Source: Methylococcaceae bacterium (GTDB lineage Bacteria; Pseudomonadota; Gammaproteobacteria; Methylococcales; Methylomonadaceae). From it: a stretch of DNA of 64,000 nucleotides. The notes beneath the pieces were generated by a model. It was not told where the DNA came from and did no database searches. It worked only from the letters and a program-made list of their open reading frames with translations. The stretch lies in assembly GCA_013140705.1 (NCBI GenBank), contig JABFSH010000014.1, positions 122,521 through 186,520 on the forward strand, read 5' to 3'. Below are positions 38,564 through 49,127 of this stretch, one piece after another. Position 1 is the first letter of the stretch. Every line of letters begins with the position of its first letter. Position numbers and translations under genes: made by a program.

Positions 38564-39949
38564 ATGAACCCCTTAGAGCATCCCGATATTGCGAGTGCAA
38601 GAAAAAATGCGCTTCATATTTTCAAAGCCGGTGTCGACGCTGCTGATCCCTATCGGGCCGTAAGGCAGTGTCTGAGCATCGACAACGGTCAGATTGAAAT
38701 ACGGCTAAACCCAGATAATTACCAAAGCAAGCGTATTGGCAATTGGAGCAAAATACACCTGCTGGCTTTTGGTAAAGCCGCTTGTGCCATGACCAAAGCC
38801 GTGCAGGACGCTATTCCTGAAACCTTATTCACTGATCGAGGCCTAGTTGTCACCAATTACGAAAACGTTATTCCTCTCGGTGCAAATGAGGTTATCGGCG
38901 CTTCGCATCCCTTACCCGACGCAGCTGGACTGGCGGCAGCAAAAAAAATGGCCGCACGCGTTCGCAATGTGCATGCCAATGAACTGATACTTGTTCTGAT
39001 CAGCGGCGGCGGATCGGCACTCATCCCGTTCCCGGTCGACACCATTACATTACAAGAAAAAATCGCAACCACTAATCTACTGCTGGTCTCGGGCGCAACG
39101 ATCAATCAGATTAACTGTGTTCGGAAACATCTATCCCAATTAAAAGGCGGTGGTTTGGCCAGGTTGGCCGCACCTGCCGACCTCCATGCGTTTATTCTAT
39201 CGGACGTGTTGGGCGACGACTTGAGCGCTATTGCCAGCGGCCCGACGGTGCCTGATGACACCAGTTTCGCGGATGCTGTTGAAGTCATCAAATCCAGAGG
39301 CATTTGGGCGTCCATTCCCGCTGCCGTCAGGCACCATCTGGAACAAGGAAGACTCGGTCTCTTACCTGAAACACCTAAATCTGGTGATCAAGTATTTGCC
39401 ACTACCAGCCATACATTAGTTGGCAGCAATGCTATCAGTGTTACCGCCATGCTGGAGGCAAGCGCAGCGCTGGGATATCAAAGCCAACTCTACAGTGCTA
39501 AACTTTGCGGCATCGCAAGAGAGGAAGCGGAAAAATGGGTGGTCCATGCCAAACAATTGCTTGCCAATGGTATTTCGAAACCAGTCGCGCTTTTAGCAGG
39601 CGGCGAAACCACGGTTAATGTCACCGGCCATGGCCAAGGTGGCCGCAATCAGGAAATGGCGCTGGCTTTTGCCATGGCTGCCGAACGCCACGGATTGACT
39701 GCGAACTGGACCTTCCTTAGTGGCGGCACGGATGGCCGCGACGGACCAACCGATGCAACCGGTGGTCTGGTCGACCCTGACACATTAAAACGCTTGGCAA
39801 ACTCCACTATAATGCCTCAGCAAATGCTCGCCAACAATGATGCTTATAACGCACTTAAACACTCACAGGACTTAATCATGACTGGCGCCACTGGAACCAA
39901 TGTCGCTGACCTGCAAGTACTACTTATTCAGCCAACCCTTTCCAAATAA
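38564..39949 (+). CDS. gckA: Glycerate 2-kinase (MOFRL family)
   Basis: A 461-residue protein of the GckA/TtuD family. The N-terminal DUF4147 domain contains [16 protein letters not shown] and [13 protein letters not shown], and the C-terminal MOFRL domain contains [20 protein letters not shown] and [18 protein letters not shown]. It phosphorylates glycerate to 2-phosphoglycerate in the serine cycle. It lies between mtdA and glyA on the same strand, 22 bp before glyA, which supports that role; the symbol is by analogy with methylotroph serine-cycle glycerate kinase. Confidence 0.92.
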   Translation: MNPLEHPDIASARKNALHIFKAGVDAADPYRAVRQCLSIDNGQIEIRLNPDNYQSKRIGNWSKIHLLAFGKAACAMTKAVQDAIPETLFTDRGLVVTNYENVIPLGANEVIGASHPLPDAAGLAAAKKMAARVRNVHANELILVLISGGGSALIPFPVDTITLQEKIATTNLLLVSGATINQINCVRKHLSQLKGGGLARLAAPADLHAFILSDVLGDDLSAIASGPTVPDDTSFADAVEVIKSRGIWASIPAAVRHHLEQGRLGLLPETPKSGDQVFATTSHTLVGSNAISVTAMLEASAALGYQSQLYSAKLCGIAREEAEKWVVHAKQLLANGISKPVALLAGGETTVNVTGHGQGGRNQEMALAFAMAAERHGLTANWTFLSGGTDGRDGPTDATGGLVDPDTLKRLANSTIMPQQMLANNDAYNALKHSQDLIMTGATGTNVADLQVLLIQPTLSK

Positions 39950-39971
39950 ACTCTTCAACCAGGAGAACTTA

Positions 39972-41225
39972 ATGTTTAATAAATCCATGACCATCGCCGG
40001 CTTTGATGATGAATTATTCCAGGCCATCGAAGAAGAACGTCAACGTCAGGAAGATCACATTGAATTGATCGCTTCGGAAAATTACACCAGCCCTCGGGTC
40101 ATGGAGGCACAAGGATCGTCACTAACCAACAAATATGCCGAAGGCTATCCAGGCAAACGCTACTATGGCGGTTGCGAAGCAGTCGACAAGGCCGAGCAAC
40201 TCGCCATCGACCGCGCCAAAAAACTGTTTGGCGCCGATTATGCCAACGTCCAGGCGCATTCCGGCTCGCAGGCCAATATGGCGGTTTTTATGGCGTTGAT
40301 CCAGCCGGGCGACACCATACTGGGTTTGAGCCTTGCCGACGGTGGCCATTTAACGCACGGTGCCAAACCCAACTTCTCGGGCAAAATCTACAAAGCCATA
40401 CAATACGGTTTAAACCCCGAAACCGGCGAAATAAATTACGAACAAGTGGAAGCCCTTGCGCTGGAACATAGGCCGAAACTGATTGTTGCCGGTTTTTCTG
40501 CCTACTCGCGAATTTGGGACTGGCAACGCTTCAGGGAGATTGCCGATAAAGTCGGCGCTTATTTTGTCGTCGACATGGCGCATGTCGCTGGTTTGGTGGC
40601 TGCCGGTTTATATCCGAATCCTGTGCCGATTGCCGACGTTGTTACCAGCACAACACATAAGTCATTACGCGGTCCTCGCGGCGGTCTCATTCTTTGCAAA
40701 AGCAATCCGGAGATAGAGAAAAAAATCGATTCCAACATCTTCCCAGGCATTCAGGGTGGCCCGTCCATGCATGTCATTGCCGCCAAAGCGGTCGCTTTCA
40801 AGGAAGCCATGCAGCCGGAATTCCGGGTTTATCAGCAACAGGTCATTAAAAACGCGCAAGCGATGGCGAAAATCTTTATCAAGCGCGGCTTCGATGTTGT
40901 TTCTGGCGGCACCGATAACCACCTGATGCTGGTTTCGCTGATACCTAAAGGCATTACCGGTAAAGCAGCCGACGCAGCCTTAAATAAAGCCCATATCACT
41001 GTCAACAAAAATGCTGTCCCCAACGATCCGCAATCGCCTTTTATCACCAGCGGTATCCGTGTCGGCACACCTGCGCCGACCACGCGCGGTTTTAAAGAGG
41101 CTGAAGTTACTGAAATCGCCCACTGGATGTGCGACGTGATGGAAAACATGGAAGACGAAAACATGCTGGCAGCGGTGCGGGAGAAAGTCGGCAATCTATG
41201 TGCGCGGTTTCCGGTTTACGGCTAA
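39972..41225 (+). CDS. glyA: Serine hydroxymethyltransferase
   Basis: A 417-residue PLP enzyme starting at the ATG at 39972, with AGGAGA nine bases upstream; an earlier in-frame ATG at 39900 overlaps gckA and lacks support. The PLP lysine is in [16 protein letters not shown], with [15 protein letters not shown] and [15 protein letters not shown] at the tetrahydrofolate and substrate sites. It combines glycine with methylene-H4F to give serine, the entry step of the serine cycle. It is the third gene of the mtdA-gckA-glyA run. Confidence 0.97.
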   Translation: MFNKSMTIAGFDDELFQAIEEERQRQEDHIELIASENYTSPRVMEAQGSSLTNKYAEGYPGKRYYGGCEAVDKAEQLAIDRAKKLFGADYANVQAHSGSQANMAVFMALIQPGDTILGLSLADGGHLTHGAKPNFSGKIYKAIQYGLNPETGEINYEQVEALALEHRPKLIVAGFSAYSRIWDWQRFREIADKVGAYFVVDMAHVAGLVAAGLYPNPVPIADVVTSTTHKSLRGPRGGLILCKSNPEIEKKIDSNIFPGIQGGPSMHVIAAKAVAFKEAMQPEFRVYQQQVIKNAQAMAKIFIKRGFDVVSGGTDNHLMLVSLIPKGITGKAADAALNKAHITVNKNAVPNDPQSPFITSGIRVGTPAPTTRGFKEAEVTEIAHWMCDVMENMEDENMLAAVREKVGNLCARFPVYG

Positions 41226-41284
41226 GCGGGTTGGGATAATCTTTCCTCCTATTTGAAATTGAGCAACGCTGACATCTAGCAGAC

Positions 41285-41920
41285 ATGTACATTCCAAGCC
41301 ATTTTGAACAGCCAGATATTACGGCGATGCATGAGCTGATTCGGACCCGACCACTGGCCACGCTGGTGACATTGTCTGCTGATGGAATTAACGCTAATCA
41401 TATTCCTTTGCACCTTTCGGAATCGCCTGTGCCGTTTGGTACATTAAGAGGTCACGTTGCTCGTTCAAATCCGATCTGGCGTGACTTGGAGTCAAACATT
41501 GAATTGTTGGCTATATTCCATGGCCCAGATGCTTACATTAGCCCATCCTGGTATGCTACTAAACTGGAAACCGGAAAAGTAGTCCCCACATGGAACTACA
41601 CGGTCGTTCATGCCTACGGCTCTCTGCGTATCATTGATGATGCCCCTTGGATTCGTACCCAGCTTGAAGCACTAACCAATCAAAATGAGGCTGGTTTTCC
41701 TGAGCCTTGGGCTGTTTCCGACGCTCCATTTGATTTTACTGAAAAGTTAATTGAATCCATTGTAGGCATTGAAATAGTTATTACTCGCTTATCCGGCAAA
41801 TGGAAGGTAAGTCAAAACCAGCCACCGCAAAATCAGGTCAGCGTCATACAAGGATTAAATAATCGCGGACAAAGTGATGCGGCGGCACTGGTTAATGCGG
41901 GAGTAGAAAATGCTCGATAA
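41285..41920 (+). CDS. PaiB-like FMN-binding protein
   Basis: A 211-residue protein of the FMN-binding split-barrel family annotated as negative transcriptional regulators (PaiB). It begins MYIPSHFEQPDITAMHELI, and the middle has HVARSNPIWRDL and GPDAYISPSWYATK with the conserved TWNYTVVHAYG. There is no DNA-binding domain, so a flavin- or heme-related enzymatic role is as likely as regulation. It lies on the same strand 59 bp after glyA but is not a known C1 gene. Confidence 0.85.
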   Translation: MYIPSHFEQPDITAMHELIRTRPLATLVTLSADGINANHIPLHLSESPVPFGTLRGHVARSNPIWRDLESNIELLAIFHGPDAYISPSWYATKLETGKVVPTWNYTVVHAYGSLRIIDDAPWIRTQLEALTNQNEAGFPEPWAVSDAPFDFTEKLIESIVGIEIVITRLSGKWKVSQNQPPQNQVSVIQGLNNRGQSDAAALVNAGVENAR

Positions 41921-42016
41921 CATTCGGTACAACAGACTAATAGACGCAGTTCGGATTCAATGTTTAGCACATATAACATTTATTATTCCAACCTTATAAA
42001 TAAATAGGGCAAATTG

Positions 42017-42229
42017 ATGGCTCATTCCATTCAAGAAATAACAGCAAAAATTAGAGCACTCCCTGAACCTATGCAGCAAGAAGTGTTCGACTTTATTAAG
42101 TTTATGCATACCAAGGTTGCGCGTCAGTCATTACCATCAAAATATGAATCTACCTTGTTGAGCGAGCAAGCATTAGCAGTCGACTGGAGTCGACCTGAAG
42201 AGGATGAGGCATGGGCGAGTTATCAATAG
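42017..42229 (+). CDS. DUF2281 family antitoxin-like protein
   Basis: A 70-residue protein beginning MAHSIQEITAKIRALPEP, matching the DUF2281/VapB-like pattern (QEVFDFIKFM, then a flexible acidic tail WSRPEEDEAWASYQ). It overlaps the next gene by 19 bp, the layout of toxin-antitoxin pairs, so it is the predicted antitoxin. DNA binding and autoregulation are inferred from the family. Confidence 0.75.
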   Translation: MAHSIQEITAKIRALPEPMQQEVFDFIKFMHTKVARQSLPSKYESTLLSEQALAVDWSRPEEDEAWASYQ

Positions 42230-42534
42230 CCGATATTGTTTTTAGCTCATTTCCATTTTCGGATTTAAGCCATGCGAAGTTAAGGCCCGCGTTAGTGCTA
42301 GCCTATGCACAACGAAACGATTGGATATTGTGTCAAATCACCAGTAAATCGTATAACGACAATAAGGCTATACGCATTGATGAAACCGATTACAAAAGCG
42401 GTAGCCTGAACGTGGTCAGCTTTGTTAGACCCAGTAAACTATTCACTGCTAATGTAGCGCTGTTCAATAAAAACGTAGCCACACTTACCGATGCCTCACA
42501 TGAAAAAGTAATAAGCACATTCTACAAATACTGA
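42211..42534 (+). CDS. PemK/MazF-family toxin
   Basis: A 107-residue protein with the PemK/MazF fold pattern: IADIVFSSFPFSD, then KLRPALVLAYAQRNDWILCQIT, and SFVRPSKLFTAN. Members are sequence-specific endoribonucleases. The start overlaps the DUF2281 gene by 19 bp, so the pair is probably co-translated. The module interrupts the serine-cycle cluster between glyA and fhs, suggesting insertion, although no flanking repeats were found. Confidence 0.8.
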   Translation: MGELSIADIVFSSFPFSDLSHAKLRPALVLAYAQRNDWILCQITSKSYNDNKAIRIDETDYKSGSLNVVSFVRPSKLFTANVALFNKNVATLTDASHEKVISTFYKY

Positions 42535-42656
42535 AAAATGGCGAATAAATAGGAAGAGTTCGTTGTCTGAACCATTCGTGAGCACCTGACACGAGAGAAT
42601 ACAATATTGGAACTGTCGCCCCCTCATGTCCAAAATTTTGATTAACCGAGAAAAAA

Positions 42657-44330
42657 ATGTCTGACATAGAAATCGCCCAACAAGCTCACATGAAACCCAT
42701 TATCGGATTGGTTAAAGACCAATACGGTATTGATGCAGAGCATCTTGATCCTTATGGTCATTACAAAGCCAAATTGTCTCTGGAATACATCAATAGCTTG
42801 GCGGATAGAGAGGATGGCAAATTAATATTGGTTACGGCGATTAGCCCAACACCAGCAGGGGAAGGCAAAACCACCACGACTGTTGGTCTGGGTGATGCAC
42901 TGAATCGGCTGGGTAAAAAAACCATTATGTGTTTGCGAGAACCGTCATTAGGCCCCTGTTTCGGCGTTAAAGGCGGCGCTGCCGGCGGTGGCTATTCACA
43001 GGTCGTGCCGATGGAAGACATCAATCTGCATTTCACCGGTGACTTTCATGCCATCGGCGTTGCCCACAATCTGCTCTCTGCCTTAATTGATAACCATATC
43101 AACCATGGCAATGCGCTCGATATCGATCCAAGGCGCATTCAGTGGAAGCGCGTTGTCGACATGAACGACCGTGCCTTACGCAATATCATTGTCGGCATGG
43201 GCGGTGTTGCCAACGGCTATTTGCGAGAAGACGGTTATGACATTGTCGTTGCGTCGGAAGTCATGGCCATCCTTTGTCTGGCAACCAGCCGTTCAGATTT
43301 AAAAGAACGGCTTGGGCGGATTGTCATTGGCTACAAATCCGATAAAGTGACGCCGGTTTATGCCAGTGATTTGAATGCCCAAGGTTCGATGGCCGCCTTA
43401 TTGAAAGATGCCATCAAGCCAAATCTGGTACAAACACTGGAAAACAATATAGCCATCATCCATGGCGGCCCCTTTGCCAATATTGCGCATGGATGTAATA
43501 CGGTAACGGCAACCAAAACAGCGTTAAAGCTGGCCGACTATGTGGTTACAGAAGCTGGATTCGGCGCTGATCTGGGCGCCGAAAAGTTTATCGATATCAA
43601 ATGCCGCATGACAGGTTTAAAACCGTCTGCCGTTGTTTTGGTAGCCACCATCAGAGCCTTAAAATTTCACGGTGGCGTCGCTAAAGACGCCTTGAATGAA
43701 GAAAATCTAACTGCGATAGAAAAAGGCTTTGCCAATCTGGAACGGCATTACCACAATATTACGCAACACTATGGCTTGCCTTGTGTCATTTGCATGAACC
43801 ATTTCACCTTCGATACGGAAACTGAAATTACCCTGCTTCAAAATCTGTGTGCCACGTTAGACGCTCAATGCATTGTTTCCAAACATTGGGCGCAAGGTGG
43901 CCTCGGTGCTGAAGCACTGGCCGATGCAATTATAAATCTGGTTGATCATCGAGAACCTGGTTGTAGTTACGTTTATGATGAAAATCTGAGTTTATGGGAC
44001 AAAATTGAAGCCATCGCAACCAAGCTTTACGGAGCAGGCAGCATCACCGCAAGTACCAAAGTGAAAGCGCAATTGGCTGACTGGAATGCCAATTATGGCC
44101 ACTTCCCCATCTGTATGGCAAAAACGCAAATGTCATTTTCGACCAATCCTAACCTAAAGGGCGCACCATCCGGCCATAACGTTGAAATACGGGATGTTCG
44201 CCTGGCGAATGGTGCAGGCTTCATTGTTGCCATTGCTGGCGACATGATGACGATGCCGGGCTTACCCAAAGTACCAGCCGCAGAGCGCATCGATATCGAC
44301 GACGACGGTAAAATCAGTGGTTTGTTTTAA
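42657..44330 (+). CDS. fhs: Formate-tetrahydrofolate ligase
   Basis: A 557-residue enzyme of normal length with the P-loop [37 protein letters not shown] and the substrate region [18 protein letters not shown]. It makes 10-formyl-H4F from formate using ATP, feeding assimilation into serine (called FtfL in methylotrophs). It follows the toxin-antitoxin pair by 122 bp, so it probably has its own promoter. No fch or purU is nearby. Confidence 0.96.
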   Translation: MSDIEIAQQAHMKPIIGLVKDQYGIDAEHLDPYGHYKAKLSLEYINSLADREDGKLILVTAISPTPAGEGKTTTTVGLGDALNRLGKKTIMCLREPSLGPCFGVKGGAAGGGYSQVVPMEDINLHFTGDFHAIGVAHNLLSALIDNHINHGNALDIDPRRIQWKRVVDMNDRALRNIIVGMGGVANGYLREDGYDIVVASEVMAILCLATSRSDLKERLGRIVIGYKSDKVTPVYASDLNAQGSMAALLKDAIKPNLVQTLENNIAIIHGGPFANIAHGCNTVTATKTALKLADYVVTEAGFGADLGAEKFIDIKCRMTGLKPSAVVLVATIRALKFHGGVAKDALNEENLTAIEKGFANLERHYHNITQHYGLPCVICMNHFTFDTETEITLLQNLCATLDAQCIVSKHWAQGGLGAEALADAIINLVDHREPGCSYVYDENLSLWDKIEAIATKLYGAGSITASTKVKAQLADWNANYGHFPICMAKTQMSFSTNPNLKGAPSGHNVEIRDVRLANGAGFIVAIAGDMMTMPGLPKVPAAERIDIDDDGKISGLF

Positions 44331-44437
44331 ATGTATCGCGCTTTAATTGTACCTCGGTAAAAATCAGGCAATCGAAATCAGCTACAAACGCGTTGATTCT
44401 ATATAATGTATGGCCAGCAGAAAGGTGCAAAGCTAAC

Positions 44438-44497
44438 ATCAAAAGGGTGACCTATTTTTAATGATTTTATTTTTCGCCTGTTACCCTCACCTTTGAT
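44438..44497 (+). other. Imperfect hairpin upstream of the NADH dehydrogenase
   Basis: ATCAAAAGGGTGA (44438-44450) and TCACCTTTGAT (44487-44497) pair with a two-base bulge. No T-run follows. It lies 56 bp before the NADH dehydrogenase start and may be an mRNA leader structure. Confidence 0.3.
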
Positions 44498-44553
44498 CCT
44501 GCGACTATTCGTGCATAGTTACGGGCATACCAACTTTCTCGGGGAAATACTCA

Positions 44554-45861
44554 ATGGCCAATGACAAAAACCAAAAACATCAAATAGTAATCGTTGGTGG
44601 TGGGGCCGCTGGTCTTGAGTTGGCAACCAGTCTGGGACGAAAATTGGGGAAAAACGGACTGGCGGAAGTTACATTACTGGATGATACCTCTACGCATATC
44701 TGGAAACCACTGTTACATGAAGTTGCTGCTGGCACACTGGATGAATCGGAGCAGATTGATTACTTGGCTCAGGCCTATCGCAGCCATTTTCGTTTCAGGC
44801 TCGGGAAAATGGAGGGTCTGAACAGAATGAAAAAGGAAATTTATGTCAGTCCGACAGTCAATGACAGCGGCGAAGAACTAATTCCAAAGCGCACATTCAC
44901 TTACGATACCTTGGTCATGTCAATTGGCAGCGTCAGCAATACCTTCAGCATCAAAGGTGTAATAGAGCATTGCCTGTTTCTGGATACCACGTCTCAGGCT
45001 TTTAAGTTTCAAAAGCTGCTGCTGGAATCCTATATGAAGAAATATATCGGTAAGGAAACGGCTCATGTAAAACCGTTATCGATTGCCATCGTGGGGGCCG
45101 GCGCAACCGGCGTCGAGTTGTCCGCGCAGTTGCATGAAGTCACCAGCCTGCTGGCTGCCTATGGGTTGAAAGAACCCAATAATGTTAAACTGACCATTAT
45201 TGAAGCAGCTACACAACTGCTGCCTGCCCTGCCGCTTAAATTGGCCAGCGCCACGCAACAGCAACTGGTGAATCTAGGTGTTGATTTAAAACTGGGCCGA
45301 CGAGTCACTGAAGTCACTAAAGCGGGTATCACAACCCATGATGGCGAATTTATTGAAGCCGATCTCAAAGTTTGGGCGGCAGGCATTAAAGCACCCGACT
45401 GGTTGAAACAACTGGATGGTTTGGTCACCAATCACCTGAACCAATTGATCGTCGATGACACATTAAAAACCAATGATGACGCCATTTTTGCGATTGGCGA
45501 TTGCGCTGCCTGTGTCTGGCCCGGCCACCAAGTCAATGTGCCACCCAGAGCCCAGGCCGCTCACCAGCAAGCCTCAACGCTCAGTAAATCGATCGCCAAT
45601 CGACTATCAGGCGTCGCTCTGGTGAAGTATGTCTATCAGGATTATGGCTCGCTGGTATCCTTAGGCCAATACTCCACCGTCGGCAGCCTGATGGGGAACC
45701 TGATGGGTAGCGTCAGTGTCGGGGGCTTTATTGCGCGACTGGTTTATCTGTCGCTGTATAAAATGCACCAGGTGGCTATTCATGGTTATTTTAGAACCGC
45801 CATGTTAACGCTATCAAATTTGTTCAGACGTAGTGCGTATACAAAAATAAAAATGCATTAA
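44554..45861 (+). CDS. ndh: Type II NADH dehydrogenase (NDH-2)
   Basis: A 435-residue FAD enzyme with the FAD fingerprint IVIVGGGAAGLELATSLG near the N-terminus, the NAD(P)-binding IAIVGAGATGVELSAQLHE near residue 180, and AIGDCAACVWPG followed by VPPRAQAAHQQ (quinone-site helix). The C-terminus has the membrane-associating amphipathic region seen in NDH-2. It passes electrons from NADH to quinone without pumping protons. GGGG lies about ten bases upstream of the start. No neighbour suggests a dedicated pathway. Confidence 0.9.
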   Translation: MANDKNQKHQIVIVGGGAAGLELATSLGRKLGKNGLAEVTLLDDTSTHIWKPLLHEVAAGTLDESEQIDYLAQAYRSHFRFRLGKMEGLNRMKKEIYVSPTVNDSGEELIPKRTFTYDTLVMSIGSVSNTFSIKGVIEHCLFLDTTSQAFKFQKLLLESYMKKYIGKETAHVKPLSIAIVGAGATGVELSAQLHEVTSLLAAYGLKEPNNVKLTIIEAATQLLPALPLKLASATQQQLVNLGVDLKLGRRVTEVTKAGITTHDGEFIEADLKVWAAGIKAPDWLKQLDGLVTNHLNQLIVDDTLKTNDDAIFAIGDCAACVWPGHQVNVPPRAQAAHQQASTLSKSIANRLSGVALVKYVYQDYGSLVSLGQYSTVGSLMGNLMGSVSVGGFIARLVYLSLYKMHQVAIHGYFRTAMLTLSNLFRRSAYTKIKMH

Positions 45862-45890
45862 TTTTTTAACCATTAACTTAGAAAACAAAC

Positions 45891-46421
45891 ATGTTAGAAA
45901 TTGAATATGAGTTCCGTGAAGAGGATCTGGTCCGTTTTAATGAGATGCGATTTATGCAGACGGATGACTATCTAAACAATTTAAAAAAGAACCGCTGGAT
46001 AGTTCCAAGCATCATGGTGCTCATTAGTGCTTTTTATTATTACTATTATGTGGATCTTAACTCATCTGCCTATATTTTGGTCATCGCGATACTCTGGGCT
46101 GTCTTGTCTCCAAGATTAATGTTGCTGGATATGCGTCGGCAAGTGCTAAAAAACTATACGCCAAAAGAAAAACGCCAGATGTTCGGCATGTACACATTGA
46201 AAATTGATCCGGCCAGTCCTACTTTTTTGCACGAAACGTCACCGAGCGGCAAACATAAAACCCCATGGTCGGAAATGGTCAGACTGGAATATGGCAAAAA
46301 GGCTGTTTATATTTATCTGGATTTAACAACCGCGCTGGTCATACCCGTCGAAACGGTTAAAAAAGGTAATCTGGAGCAATTTGCCGAACAGGTTGAAAAA
46401 ATGATTGAACGCTACGCCTAG
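45891..46421 (+). CDS. YcxB-like membrane protein
   Basis: A 176-residue protein with two hydrophobic segments (about residues 37-54 and 58-76) and a soluble C-terminal domain with the YcxB-like pattern (GKHKTPWSEMVRLEYGKKAV, then YIYLDLTTALVIPV). The family is of unknown function. It begins 29 bp after ndh and ends 45 bp before the ABC-F gene on the same strand, so co-transcription is possible. Confidence 0.65.
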   Translation: MLEIEYEFREEDLVRFNEMRFMQTDDYLNNLKKNRWIVPSIMVLISAFYYYYYVDLNSSAYILVIAILWAVLSPRLMLLDMRRQVLKNYTPKEKRQMFGMYTLKIDPASPTFLHETSPSGKHKTPWSEMVRLEYGKKAVYIYLDLTTALVIPVETVKKGNLEQFAEQVEKMIERYA

Positions 46422-46466
46422 GGAGCGACAAATTCAGATTTTCCTTGAACCTGTTTTACACCAGCC

Positions 46467-48350
46467 ATGCTCAATTTTAAAAATATTGCTTTGCGCCGTG
46501 GCGCGAAGCTGCTGATCAGTAATAGCTCGTTTACCATACATCGAGGACAAAAAGTCGGTTTTACCGGTGCAAATGGTGCCGGAAAATCAAGCCTGTTCGC
46601 ACTGATTAAAAGCGAATTGCATCTGGATGAAGGTGATTTCTCCCAGCCACCTGGACTCGAAATAGCCCATGTGGCCCAGGAAACGCCACCGAATAGCTGT
46701 TCAGCGATTGACTATGCCATTGATGGCGATCAGGAATTACGACGTTTACAACAGCAATTAACAGTCGCCGAGCACAATAACGATGGTTTAAAGCAAGCTG
46801 AATTACATGCCGCCCTGGACCACATTGGCGGCTATACGGCTCAGGCAAGAGCATCCCGACTGTTAAACGGCTTGGGTTTTAGGGCAGCTCAGGAAAAAAA
46901 TTCCGTAAGCTCCTTTTCCGGCGGTTGGCGTATGCGTCTTAACCTGGCCCAGGCCCTTATGTGTCGCTCTGACGTATTGTTGCTGGATGAACCCACTAAC
47001 CATCTGGATCTGGATGCAGTGATCTGGTTACAGGACTGGTTATGCACGTATCCAGGAACTTTATTATTGATCTCCCACGATCGCGACTTTCTCGATACCA
47101 TTACCGATCACATTGTTCATATCGAACAAAACAAAGCTGAACTCTATACCGGCAATTATTCAGCCTTTGAGCGTATGCGAGCTGAAAAACTGGCGCAACA
47201 GCAGTCAGCCTATCTCAAGCAGCAGCGAGAAATTTCCCATATCCAGAGTTTTGTCAATCGCTTTAAAGCGCAAGCCACCAAGGCCCGGCAAGCGCAGAGC
47301 CGCATCAAAGCCCTGGAGCGCATGGAAATGATCGCGCAGGCGCATGTCGATTCGCCATTTGATTTTTGCTTTGCCAGGCCAGGCAAAATGCCCAATCCAT
47401 TATTAACGCTTGAAAATGCGGATATTGGTTATGGTGATAAAAAAATCATTCATCGAGCCAATCTGAGTATTTCACCCGGTGACCGGATTGGACTTTTAGG
47501 TGCAAACGGTGCTGGAAAATCGAGTCTTATAAAAGTGCTGGCGGGTGATTTGCAAGTTCTGACCGGGAAAAGACTGGAAGCTGAAAGCTTAAAAATTGGT
47601 TATTTTGCCCAACATCAGCTGGAGCAATTGCGGCTGGATGAAAGCCCTTTGTGGCATTTACAGCAAATCAACAAGCAGGCGACGGAAAAAGATTTACGTA
47701 ACTTTCTGGGTGGTTTTGATTTTCAGGGCGACAAAGTGCTGGAACAGGTTAAACCCTTTTCAGGCGGTGAAAAAGCGCGATTGGTTTTGGCGATGCTGGT
47801 TTATCAAAATCCCAATCTGTTATTACTGGATGAACCGACTAACCATCTTGACCTTGAAATGCGCCATGCCCTTAGCGTGGCATTGCAGGACTATGAAGGT
47901 GCCATCGTCGTCGTTTCGCATGACCGGCACCTGCTTCGTTCGGTGACAGACCGTTTTTTACTGGTAGCTGACGGTAAAGCGTCAGCTTTTGACGGCGACC
48001 TTGAAGATTATCGTGCATTGCTGGCTGATCAGAAAAAAACAGACGAAAAACTGAGCGCCGAGTCCAGCGCCGTTATTTCGCGTAAAGACCAACGAAAGCA
48101 GGATGCCGAGTGGCGAAGAAAGCATAAGCCGTTATTTGATGCACTAAAAAAAGCCGAGTCGATGGTTGAAAAATATCACCTCGAACAAAAACAACTGGAG
48201 CAGCAACTAGCCGACTCGGCAATATATGCCGATTCTGAAAAAATGCGCTTAAAGGAATTGCTTGAACGGAAAACACAAGTCGACAAGGCTCTGGAAATAG
48301 CCGAAGCCGAGTGGATTGAAGCCGAAGAAAAGCTGGAAGACGTCAAGTAA
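46467..48350 (+). CDS. ABC-F family ATPase (YheS-like)
   Basis: A 627-residue protein with two ABC domains and no membrane segments. Walker A appears twice (FTGANGAGKSSL and LLGANGAGKSSL), with signatures SGGWRMRLNLAQAL and SGGEKARLVLAM and aspartates in LLLDEPTNHLDL. A linker between the domains and a C-terminal coiled coil (about residues 530-627) complete the ABC-F layout. ABC-F proteins act on the ribosome in translation; this one matches the YheS subgroup. Confidence 0.9.
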   Translation: MLNFKNIALRRGAKLLISNSSFTIHRGQKVGFTGANGAGKSSLFALIKSELHLDEGDFSQPPGLEIAHVAQETPPNSCSAIDYAIDGDQELRRLQQQLTVAEHNNDGLKQAELHAALDHIGGYTAQARASRLLNGLGFRAAQEKNSVSSFSGGWRMRLNLAQALMCRSDVLLLDEPTNHLDLDAVIWLQDWLCTYPGTLLLISHDRDFLDTITDHIVHIEQNKAELYTGNYSAFERMRAEKLAQQQSAYLKQQREISHIQSFVNRFKAQATKARQAQSRIKALERMEMIAQAHVDSPFDFCFARPGKMPNPLLTLENADIGYGDKKIIHRANLSISPGDRIGLLGANGAGKSSLIKVLAGDLQVLTGKRLEAESLKIGYFAQHQLEQLRLDESPLWHLQQINKQATEKDLRNFLGGFDFQGDKVLEQVKPFSGGEKARLVLAMLVYQNPNLLLLDEPTNHLDLEMRHALSVALQDYEGAIVVVSHDRHLLRSVTDRFLLVADGKASAFDGDLEDYRALLADQKKTDEKLSAESSAVISRKDQRKQDAEWRRKHKPLFDALKKAESMVEKYHLEQKQLEQQLADSAIYADSEKMRLKELLERKTQVDKALEIAEAEWIEAEEKLEDVK

Positions 48351-48605
48351 GCTGAACAAATTGTTCTGAAGAGAATCCAAGGGTTCTCCTCAATACTGTT
48401 ATCTTAAGCCTTTAGGTAAGCGGAGTTGAAAGATTAACGGGCTTCGGCTCCGCTCGACCAATGGTCACTTTGGTGACAAAATCGCGCTCTACTCGTTCAA
48501 GCCATATGGGCAAATGGAGAGAGCATTTAACCAGCATTTACATTAAATTACCGAGTATAAAACGGCATCCATGTATTTCAATGACCTTACCCCAGGAAAC
48601 AGTCA

Positions 48606-49118
48606 ATGTATGAAATTTTAAAGTTGTTACTTGAAATTTGCCTGTTTAAAAAAGGACCACAGGATGTGCCTTATTCAATATGGCTACTCAGACTATTTGT
48701 CCTCGTCTATGCCGGCATTCGCTATTTAATGTTGGTGATGCACACCGATCATCTGCACACTTTTCTGCAAATACTGGTCGAGATTGTTCTCATATTGGCC
48801 TTTAGCTGGTTAATGCTTTACATTAATCGCAAACTTGACCGGTTTTACCAGGTCAGCTGTGCATTTATTGGAACGGATACGATGCTCAACTTTTTCGTCC
48901 TACCCGGGGTTCTATCGTTGGAAATCGGACAAGGCGGATGGCCGGTATTTATTGTCATGCTGGTACTGCTCGCCTGGCAGTGCGCAGTTATTGCGCACAT
49001 AATCCATCAGTCGCTAGATCAAAACTTGTTTTTCAGCTTTGGTCTATCGGTATTCTATTTATTGGCATCATATCAGGTCATTGCCGTTTTGTTTCCTGAA
49101 GTGGCCAGCACCCATTAG
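48606..49118 (+). CDS. Hypothetical inner-membrane protein
   Basis: A 170-residue protein with about five predicted transmembrane helices covering nearly the whole sequence. It has the segments RLFVLVYAGIRYLMLVM and FVLPGVLSLEIGQGGWP. I do not recognise a family. It is 9 bp before the universal stress protein gene and reads in the same direction, so the two likely form an operon. The function is unknown. Confidence 0.7.
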   Translation: MYEILKLLLEICLFKKGPQDVPYSIWLLRLFVLVYAGIRYLMLVMHTDHLHTFLQILVEIVLILAFSWLMLYINRKLDRFYQVSCAFIGTDTMLNFFVLPGVLSLEIGQGGWPVFIVMLVLLAWQCAVIAHIIHQSLDQNLFFSFGLSVFYLLASYQVIAVLFPEVASTH

Positions 49119-49127
49119 GAGGAATTC

